From NCBI GenBank assembly GCA_905205855.1, contig CAJLFL010000024.1:1-15088 (forward strand): DNA of 15,088 nucleotides. Direction: 5' to 3'. Position numbers and translations under genes: made by a program. Below, piece after piece: positions 7,412-13,279 of this stretch. The notes under the pieces were generated by a model. That model saw only the letters and a list, made by a program, of their open reading frames with translations, did not search any database and was not told where the DNA came from. The stretch comes from an uncultured Eubacteriales bacterium. Its GTDB lineage: Bacteria > Bacillota > Clostridia > Monoglobales > Monoglobaceae. Each line of letters starts with the position of its first letter. Position 1 is the first letter of the stretch.

Positions 7412-10400
7412 TTATTTTTCTGACGTCACAGCCTCACACAGCGGCTGCATACTGCCGTCTTCGCAGTTCCAGAGCATAAATTTGTAAACGTATCCGTCAC
7501 CGGTGCCCCCGTGTACATAATAATCCTCACAGTTAACAGATTTTATCTGAAGATCTACCAAACGCCCGTTTGCGTCATACTTCGCACTGTAAACCCTCGC
7601 GCTGTTGTCCGGCGCAAAGCCGATTACGGTATCAAGCTCTTTGTTGCAGCTGATAAATGCTGCATTCTTCGGCGCAATCAGCGCATACCGCGCATTCACC
7701 GCATCGGTATCGGACATAACAGCCGAATAATCGCCGTTATTTTTTGCTCCTATAACTTTCATGGGGGAATATTCGCTTTGCGTAAATGCCTGTGTAAATG
7801 CCTTAAAGCTTGCGCCGCTGTAATTTCCCCAATAGATTTCCGTTATGCCGTAGGCAAGCATCGTTTTACCGTCAAACGCAGTTTTGCAGTCCCTTATATT
7901 CAGTCTTTCAGCAAGGTTTTCAACTTTCGCCGCTTTTATGCCCTTGTCGTACGTTGTCTTGCCCGCGCCCTTGATTGTGAGCGTTCCGCTGCCGTAAACA
8001 GAAACCGTACCTCCACAGAGAATACCCACCGCATCGGTGACATCCGCTTCGATGATACTGTCGCCCGTAAGCTCTATATCAAGGTCGCCGTTTGCATAAA
8101 TTCCGACAGATTCCGCCGTGGCGTAAATCGGATGCGTCCCGATATGCGCATTGTTCAGCGTCAGCTTTGCGGGAGACATTGCCGTTTCCGGCGTAAAGCT
8201 GACCGTACCGCCAAACAGTGTCTCGGCATCACCCTGTATGACGTCTTCGCCCTCCACCGTTATTATGGGTTCGGCAAATACCGCATAAAGCGAAAGTCCC
8301 GTAGGCACAAAAACCTTATCTCCCGGCAAATAATCCACCGTTTTGCCGCCTTTTTCAACCGTCCATCCCAAAAAGCTGTATCCGCTTTTTATCGGGCGAA
8401 CTTTTGGCAGAACTACTTGATTGTATGTTTTCATCCGTATGGATTTATACAGCTGGCTGTCGGCCTCCGCTTTATCAAATAGCAAAAGAAACGCGGTTTC
8501 CTGCATATCGCTTTTTGTAAACGAATTGACAGCAGACTGCTGATATCCGCACTTGGCGCAGGTTTTGCGATATCGTCCGTCTACGGTATCGGTTGCTTCT
8601 CTTAAAAGCTCGTATTTGTAGCTGTGCTTTTCGTTCTCCTTGTAGGTCACGGTATTTCCGTCCGCATCCTCGTAGCTGCAGCGGCTGCATATACAGCTGT
8701 GGTTTGTACTGTCCTTTTGGGCACACGAATCAAATTTATGTATTACGGAGTGGCTGACAAGGTTACCGTTTGCACCTTTTTTAACTTCCACGCCGTTTAC
8801 CTTTACAACGCATCTGTATGTTTCGCTTCCTGGTGTCCTGTTTGTCACAACAAATGCCGGCGTGTCGTAGCCGGCAAACATGCCGATGCCTACCCCATAA
8901 TCATCAACAAGCTGTTTTATGCTGATATACGCCGAATCGGATTTAATCTGCCAGTCATATGTAACCGTTGCTCCCTCAGGCGCGCATACCTTGATGTAAA
9001 ACGCTGCATTTTCATTACATTTCGCTGTGACCTTATCAGTAAGGCTTTCGATAAATGGTGCTGTTTCCGTTCGCCCGATGCGCACAGGCAGATCCATGCT
9101 CTCGCTGTCCGATGTCACCGTCAGCGTAAAGCTTTTTTCCTCCGTTGCCGTGGACGGGTAAACGCCGGCGATATAACGATTGTCTTTGATTAAAAGCCCG
9201 TAAGCTGCAAATTCCGCATTGCCCGTCACCGTATAACTGCCGGCACCGCTTATGTAATTATTCAGGTCAATGTTAATGGGCGATCCCGAAACACCTGCCG
9301 GAATTTCGACGGGCTTTTTGTTATATACTTTAAACTCCGAAGCTTCCGCGCAAATATATTCACGGCTTACGTATATGTCCTTTGAGGGCTTTGAAAGGTG
9401 ATTTTCCACGGGGACATCGTTTATATACAGCTTTGTTTCCCCCGTAAACCATGCATCACCCGTGGCTTTTGCATAGGCGCCGTATTCGTATACGGTATTC
9501 TCGGTATATTTCTTCAATAAGTTGTATTCGGCTTCTTCCGCAATCAGCGCATTTTGTGCCGCGCTGTCCGAAATCATATCCCCGTCATCGTCTTCATAAC
9601 TCTGCGTTACGGTATACTCCGATGTTCCGAGAGAATAAAAAACAGGTTTTCTGCCCGGCATTGGCTCGACATTGTAAAGCCGCAGCTCTTTTATGATCGG
9701 CTTCCATTGCGCGTAGATTCTCGTATTTTTATTGTATACCCTGCTGCTGTCAACCGATTCGCCGCCTTCGGGCTCGGTATACCAGCCTTCAAGATAATAC
9801 CCTTCTCTGTTGATAACGGTATGATCATAAAACAAACTCATAATCGTTCCGTCAATCTGCGTCTTCATATCAAGCGTTGCGCCGCCGGAGGCTCCGACAA
9901 AGCTGCCGCCGTTTGCGTCAAGCGTCACCGTGTATGGATTCGGGCTTTTGATTGTGTATTCCAATGTAACTTTCGGCCAATTCACTCCTACGGTGTTTTT
10001 TGTTATCTTGCCCGGCTGCGCTCCGTCCGACAGCAGTATCTGCGTATTCTGACTCATGCCGAAGCCTTCCTCAAAATCAAACAGAATCGTCAGCGTGCAC
10101 CTGGTTGTGTTTTTGAAATTCTTTGCATCCACATAGGTTTTTTTAACGGGATCATATACCTTCCATTGAAGGCTCGATATACTGTAGTGCGCGCCGGCAG
10201 GCACCGTTACCGCCTGCGTCAGCTCCTCGACCGAACTGTTTGGTCCGGGCTGCTGCGTCCCCATAATTTCAAGCGAATCCAAATAATTCTTCTTTACTCC
10301 TTCGGAACACAGATTTTTTGTTTTTATATACTGATACCCGGCATAATAGTCTATGTTTTCTTGTGGCACCAGCTCATCGTCAATATAAAACGCGGTTTTA

Positions 10401-10735
10401 CTGTTTGTCACATAATTTCCGTTCTTGCTCATTATTTTAAAACGGTAATAATACTCGGTGCCGCTGTCAAACGGGTCTATGTTTGAGCTCAGCTTTGCGC
10501 CGTCGCACGCCCTGTACCAGTTACCATTATCAATTTTTAATATCTCATCGGAATCGGGACAGGTTAATTTAACAGGCTCTGCATTGACGCCTTTCTTAAT
10601 GCTTATTTCGCTCATTCCAACAAGTCTCACTTCCGGTATAACGGTCTGCGCCGCAAACGTTGTCTGCGGCAAAACGCCCAAAAGCACCGCCACGCAAAGA
10701 ACAGCTGAAAACAGCCGGCTCTTTTTTCTTTTCAT
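7412..10735 (-). CDS. Large secreted multidomain surface protein with InlB-like repeat and Cys-rich knuckles
   Basis: This gene encodes 1107 residues. I chose the ATG at 10735 because it begins a classical signal peptide (MKRKKSRLFSAVLCVAVLLG..., cleavage likely FAA|Q) and has AAGGAG 8 bases upstream; the frame is open 41 codons further upstream but without secretion features. An InlB_B/Flg_new-type repeat lies at about 260-345 (LDANGGSF... to GYYLEGWYTEPEGG... to YAQWKP), and a second related one at about 777-822 (GYSFLGWTVEKGGK... to LYAVFAEP). An Ig-like region lies at about 475-650. A Cys-rich region with C-x-C-x2-C and CAKCG knuckles lies at about 667-732. A beta-rich, possibly carbohydrate-binding region lies at about 825-955 (GIYANGDLDIELTGDS...). 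No LPXTG, SLH or lipobox is seen, so it is either released or held noncovalently. Function is probably adhesion or glycan interaction; this is inference. Confidence 0.85.
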   Translation of the reverse strand: MKRKKSRLFSAVLCVAVLLGVLPQTTFAAQTVIPEVRLVGMSEISIKKGVNAEPVKLTCPDSDEILKIDNGNWYRACDGAKLSSNIDPFDSGTEYYYRFKIMSKNGNYVTNSKTAFYIDDELVPQENIDYYAGYQYIKTKNLCSEGVKKNYLDSLEIMGTQQPGPNSSVEELTQAVTVPAGAHYSISSLQWKVYDPVKKTYVDAKNFKNTTRCTLTILFDFEEGFGMSQNTQILLSDGAQPGKITKNTVGVNWPKVTLEYTIKSPNPYTVTLDANGGSFVGASGGATLDMKTQIDGTIMSLFYDHTVINREGYYLEGWYTEPEGGESVDSSRVYNKNTRIYAQWKPIIKELRLYNVEPMPGRKPVFYSLGTSEYTVTQSYEDDDGDMISDSAAQNALIAEEAEYNLLKKYTENTVYEYGAYAKATGDAWFTGETKLYINDVPVENHLSKPSKDIYVSREYICAEASEFKVYNKKPVEIPAGVSGSPINIDLNNYISGAGSYTVTGNAEFAAYGLLIKDNRYIAGVYPSTATEEKSFTLTVTSDSESMDLPVRIGRTETAPFIESLTDKVTAKCNENAAFYIKVCAPEGATVTYDWQIKSDSAYISIKQLVDDYGVGIGMFAGYDTPAFVVTNRTPGSETYRCVVKVNGVEVKKGANGNLVSHSVIHKFDSCAQKDSTNHSCICSRCSYEDADGNTVTYKENEKHSYKYELLREATDTVDGRYRKTCAKCGYQQSAVNSFTKSDMQETAFLLLFDKAEADSQLYKSIRMKTYNQVVLPKVRPIKSGYSFLGWTVEKGGKTVDYLPGDKVFVPTGLSLYAVFAEPIITVEGEDVIQGDAETLFGGTVSFTPETAMSPAKLTLNNAHIGTHPIYATAESVGIYANGDLDIELTGDSIIEADVTDAVGILCGGTVSVYGSGTLTIKGAGKTTYDKGIKAAKVENLAERLNIRDCKTAFDGKTMLAYGITEIYWGNYSGASFKAFTQAFTQSEYSPMKVIGAKNNGDYSAVMSDTDAVNARYALIAPKNAAFISCNKELDTVIGFAPDNSARVYSAKYDANGRLVDLQIKSVNCEDYYVHGGTGDGYVYKFMLWNCEDGSMQPLCEAVTSEK

Positions 10736-10755
10736 ACAATTCACTCCTTTTTCTT

Positions 10756-10836
10756 TCAATGTGCGGCAATCGCCGTAATCGGCAAAAGCGTCATCAACAT
10801 AATAAATACAATACACAGTGACAAAAATTTCTTCAT
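10756..10836 (-). CDS. 26-residue ORF consisting only of a signal peptide
   Basis: The ATG at 10836 starts 2 bases after the TGA of the upstream zinc-ribbon gene (TGATTATG), with a GAGGCGA-like site upstream. The peptide begins MKKFLSLCIVFIMLM and ends LLPITAIAAH before a TGA, so translation stops right after a consensus signal-peptidase-I site (AIA|AH). The next gene, 20 bases on, has its own full signal peptide of the same style (VLPQTTFAA). It could be a leader or pheromone-like peptide, a translational-coupling ORF, or the decayed N-terminus of a duplicated secreted protein gene. The frame, start and clean signal-peptide composition are directly visible; expression is not. Confidence 0.5.
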   Translation of the reverse strand: MKKFLSLCIVFIMLMTLLPITAIAAH

Positions 10837-10838
10837 AA

Positions 10839-11126
10839 TCAAATCGCCTCTCTTTCATGAATTAGCTTTGCTCCGCACATGGGGCAATACTCCGCATCAT
10901 TAGGGAGGACATTTTCGCATTTGGTGCAGCAACGATGCTTTGCTTTGTAAATATCAAAAACTGTTTTCTCCGGCAGTTTTGTCTGACAAACTTTGCAAAA
11001 CTTGTTTTTTGCAGCCTGTACATTTCCGCAGCACGGGCAGATTTTAAACCTTTTCATATTTTTGATACCAAAACCGAAATGCTCCAAAACATCTTTTCTT
11101 AACGGTCTATATCTCGTCACTCTCAT
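10839..11126 (-). CDS. Small double zinc-ribbon protein
   Basis: This gene encodes 95 residues. The ATG at 11126 is chosen because GGAGGAG lies directly upstream; a longer frame to 11162 lacks this. It contains two zinc ribbons: C30/C33 with C44/C47 (CPCCGN...FCKVCQTKL) and C67/C70 with C81/C84 (CTKCEN...YCPMCGAKL). The N-terminus is basic (MRVTRYRPLRKDVLEHFG). There is no signal peptide or membrane helix. It overlaps the upstream zinc-ribbon gene by 20 bases, so translation is coupled. Tandem ribbons like these are usually protein- or nucleic-acid-binding adaptors; nothing more specific is supported. Confidence 0.8.
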   Translation of the reverse strand: MRVTRYRPLRKDVLEHFGFGIKNMKRFKICPCCGNVQAAKNKFCKVCQTKLPEKTVFDIYKAKHRCCTKCENVLPNDAEYCPMCGAKLIHEREAI

Positions 11127-11490
11127 CAACTCCTCCATATAATAGTTTTTTGCCGCATACAAAGCAAATTATATCTCCGTTTTTTGCTTTTGCACCACAG
11201 TGCTTGCAATACTTTGCTCCCTCCTCAAGAGGAGCACAATTCACGCACATAAGCATATCCGGATTATATACAATCGAATCAACCCATCTTCCGCACAAGT
11301 GGCATAAATTAAAATTTTTCTTGCCCTCCGCTTCCCATGCCGCCGAAAGCTCTGCCTCGAAATCGTCTGCATAATACGTTCCTGTGGTACAGACAAGCAT
11401 TCCCGACAATTCGCAGAAAAAGCTGTAACGGTTTCCGCCCTGTGACGGAATAATTTTGTATGCAGCCGTTTTATGCTTCTCATTTATCAT
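11107..11490 (-). CDS. Small cytosolic protein with two C-terminal zinc ribbons; first gene of the leftward operon
   Basis: This gene encodes 127 residues from the ATG at 11490, preceded by AGAGGAGG. An in-frame TTG at 11580 would add 30 residues but lies in the promoter region and is rejected. Residues 1-60 form a small unknown domain (YKIIPSQGGNRYSFFCELSG..., with C26 and C34). Two zinc ribbons follow: C63/C66/C82/C85 (LCHLCGRW...CVNC) and C95/C98/C109/C112 (YCKHCGAKA...CFVCGKKL). It overlaps the next zinc-ribbon gene by 20 bases. Being promoter-proximal and cytosolic, it could be an adaptor or regulator for the surface-protein operon, but this is inference. Confidence 0.8.
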   Translation of the reverse strand: MINEKHKTAAYKIIPSQGGNRYSFFCELSGMLVCTTGTYYADDFEAELSAAWEAEGKKNFNLCHLCGRWVDSIVYNPDMLMCVNCAPLEEGAKYCKHCGAKAKNGDIICFVCGKKLLYGGVDESDEI

Positions 11491-11550
11491 ACGCCTCGCC
11501 TCCTCTCTGAAAAACTTATAAACCCGTTTCTTTTGCACAAACCTACGCAA

Positions 11551-11580
11551 ATTATCCGCAAGCCGTTGACTAATTGCCAA
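11551..11580 (-). promoter_or_regulatory. Sigma-A-type promoter for the leftward operon
   Basis: Read on the minus strand, TTGGCA (11580-11575) and GATAAT (11556-11551) are separated by 18 bases. The predicted start near 11544 lies about 50 bases upstream of the ATG at 11490, a normal leader length. The -10 has one mismatch to TATAAT and the -35 has one or two to TTGACA. It overlaps the rightward promoter. Confidence 0.5.
11566..11580. promoter_or_regulatory. Pseudo-palindromic candidate operator shared by both divergent promoters
   Basis: TTGACTAATTGCCAA is an imperfect inverted repeat (10 of 14 non-central positions are self-complementary). It contains the rightward -35 box at one end and, on the other strand, the leftward -35 box at the other end. 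A dimeric protein bound here would affect both units. The binding role is inferred. Confidence 0.3.
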
Positions 11581-11594
11581 AAATGTGATATACT
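11566..11594 (+). promoter_or_regulatory. Sigma-A promoter for the solute-binding protein / LuxR-type regulator unit
   Basis: TTGACT (11566-11571) and TATACT (11589-11594) are separated by exactly 17 bases, a close match to the housekeeping consensus. Transcription would begin near 11601, giving a leader of about 340 bases before the solute-binding protein ATG at 11944. A weaker alternative, TTGTTG (11734-11739) with TATACA (11756-11761) and a 16-base spacer, would shorten the leader to about 180 bases. Confidence 0.65.
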
Positions 11595-11601
11595 TATATT
11601 G

Positions 11602-11943
11602 AATATGTCTGCTAAAAAGGAACCCGTCTTTTTATTTAAGAAACTGCGATTACTTTATAATAGGTTGAAACACATACGTAAAAGAACGCCCCTTTATCTT
11701 TTTTTGCAGATAATTCTTTCCGGTGCTGCAAATTGTTGTTTTTACATGTTTTCATTATACATAGAAATATCTTTTTGTCCCCATACTTTTTGCCAAAAGT
11801 ATAGGATGAATTTCAAAAGAATTTAAGTTTTTTTGAAAAAGTAGGGGAAAAAGTATAGGATTGATTACATCCGTTGGCAACTTACCGGCATAAAACAGGA
11901 GAAACGGAAAAATCATCAAATCATATTGCGGAGGAATCTAAAT
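11602..11943 (+). other. Long leader of the rightward unit, no supported gene
   Basis: About 340 bases separate the predicted transcription start from the solute-binding protein ATG. The first 220 bases hold an open frame (11605-11826, 73 codons) without a ribosome site. The middle is AT-rich and holds the possible second promoter at 11734-11761. A repeat/hairpin cluster occupies 11779-11861. A CCGTTGGCAACTTACC stretch at 11871-11886 resembles the promoter-region operator candidate. I see no known riboswitch, T-box or attenuator. Confidence 0.5.
11779..11861. repeat. Clustered inverted and direct repeats of an AAAAGTATAGG-like unit
   Basis: CCCC(A)TACTTTTT at 11779-11791 can pair with AAAAAGTAGGGG at 11836-11847 with one bulged base. 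Inside it, ATACTTTT (11783-11790) pairs with AAAAGTAT (11795-11802) around a 4-base loop. AAAAGTATAGGAT occurs twice as a direct repeat (11795-11807, 11849-11861). This resembles a degenerate small interspersed repeat or a folded leader RNA. Confidence 0.5.
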
Positions 11944-13266
11944 ATGAATTCAGCAAGAAAATTATTTTTGCTTTTACTCATTTTCAGCATATCAATATGC
12001 TGCCTTTCCGGCTGCAAAAAATCGGAACTTGATAAAAACAAACCCGTTACGCTTACAATGTGGCACGTTTACGGAGAACAAGCGGATTCGCCGATGAATC
12101 GTCTTATTGACGAATTTAATGAAACGGTCGGTATGGAAAAGGGCATTATTATCAATGTCACGGCAATGTCCAATGCCTCCAAGATAGGTGAAAAACTGCT
12201 TGACGCACATAATAAGATTCCCGGTTCCGCCGAAATGCCCGACCTTTTCTTTGCGCACAAAAGCAACGCGCTGGAGCTTGGAACGGATTGTTTACTTGAC
12301 TGGAACGAATATTTTTCCGAAAAAGAGCTTTCGGCATACGTTCCGGGGTTTTTGGAGGACGGCACGGCAGACGGAAAGCTGTCCGTGTTCCCGGTGTCCA
12401 AATCCACGCATCTTTTATTCATCGCCGGCGGTCAGTTTGAACGCTTTTCAGCCGATACGGGCGTTACATATGAAGCACTGTCCACATGGGATGGGTTTTT
12501 CGATGCTGCCGCGAAATATTATGACTGGTCGGGCGGAAAACCGTTCTGCGCTCTTGATTATCCGCTGCGCGCCATTGAGCTTGCGGCTGCGGAAAGCGGC
12601 GCAGGAAATATTTTTGCCGACAACGGATTCTATGACCCGTCAAACGTGATTTTTAAGCAAACCTTCATGAAATTTGCGGATTCGCTTGCAAAAGGGCATA
12701 TTATGCTTTCAAATCTCTATTCAAACACGCAGGTGATGACAGGCGAGGTTGCAGCCGGCATAGGATCGTCCGCCGCAATTCTTTACTATAATGATACCGT
12801 GACATATGAGGACGGAACGAGTGAGCCGATGGATCTGGAGATACTGCCTCTGCCCGCTGAAAACGGAAAAAAGCCGTATATCACGCAAGCCGGAGTCGGT
12901 CTTTGCGCATATAAAACATCAAGTCAAAAAGCAGAGGCTGCAGTGATTTTTGCCAAATGGCTCACCGAGCCGGAGAGAAATCTTGAGTTCGTAAGCCAAA
13001 CAGGTTATATGCCGGTTACAAACGGTGCGTTTGACAAAATAGACGACTGCCGTTTCAAGACAGCCGATTATGAAAAACTCTATGCAGCCCTAAAAAAAAT
13101 TAAGGAAAGCTCGGAGGTTTTATCGGAACAGCAAAGTCCCAAATATTACAGCAGAGTTTACGCATTTTACGATTATTTAAGAAACGAACAGAAACAATTT
13201 ATATTAAGCAACACACCGCCCGAAGCACTTGCCGAGGGACTTTGGCAAAAGCTCTGCGAAAAATAG
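11944..13266 (+). CDS. Extracellular solute-binding lipoprotein (family 1-like, sugar-type ABC binding protein)
   Basis: This gene encodes 440 residues. The ATG at 11944 is preceded by GGAGG at 9 bases; a TTG at 11926 lies inside that ribosome-site region and is rejected. The signal peptide (ARKLFLLLLIFSISICC) ends in a lipobox, LSGC, so the protein is lipid-anchored outside the membrane. The mature start, TLTMWHVYGEQADSPMNRLIDEFN, is the hallmark of family 1 / sugar-type solute-binding proteins. Later features fit the fold, including an AGVGLCAYKTSSQKAEAAVIFAKWLTEP-type segment (split by variable residues) and a final FVSQTGYMPV motif. No permease or ATPase gene is next to it; instead a membrane LuxR-type regulator follows after 13 bases. 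It may therefore deliver its ligand to that sensor, or share a transporter encoded elsewhere. The substrate is unknown. Confidence 0.88.
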   Translation: MNSARKLFLLLLIFSISICCLSGCKKSELDKNKPVTLTMWHVYGEQADSPMNRLIDEFNETVGMEKGIIINVTAMSNASKIGEKLLDAHNKIPGSAEMPDLFFAHKSNALELGTDCLLDWNEYFSEKELSAYVPGFLEDGTADGKLSVFPVSKSTHLLFIAGGQFERFSADTGVTYEALSTWDGFFDAAAKYYDWSGGKPFCALDYPLRAIELAAAESGAGNIFADNGFYDPSNVIFKQTFMKFADSLAKGHIMLSNLYSNTQVMTGEVAAGIGSSAAILYYNDTVTYEDGTSEPMDLEILPLPAENGKKPYITQAGVGLCAYKTSSQKAEAAVIFAKWLTEPERNLEFVSQTGYMPVTNGAFDKIDDCRFKTADYEKLYAALKKIKESSEVLSEQQSPKYYSRVYAFYDYLRNEQKQFILSNTPPEALAEGLWQKLCEK

Positions 13267-13279
13267 ACGGGGGATTGTT

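Noticed and set aside
7511..8482. 323-codon plus-strand ORF
   Set aside because: It is antisense to the large surface protein gene, whose domains and signal peptide are clear. The product is Arg/Cys-rich, low-quality sequence typical of a mirrored frame.
9554..10486. 310-codon plus-strand ORF
   Set aside because: It is also antisense to the large surface protein gene, with no domain and no ribosome site.
10736..10858. 41-residue N-terminal extension of the large surface protein
   Set aside because: The extension overlaps the small signal-peptide ORF in another frame and would bury the signal peptide; the ATG at 10735 has a good ribosome site.
11605..11826. 73-codon plus-strand ORF in the leader of the solute-binding protein gene
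   Set aside because: It starts only about 4 bases after the predicted transcription start with no ribosome site, has no recognisable motif and runs into the repeat/hairpin cluster. It is probably an untranslated leader.
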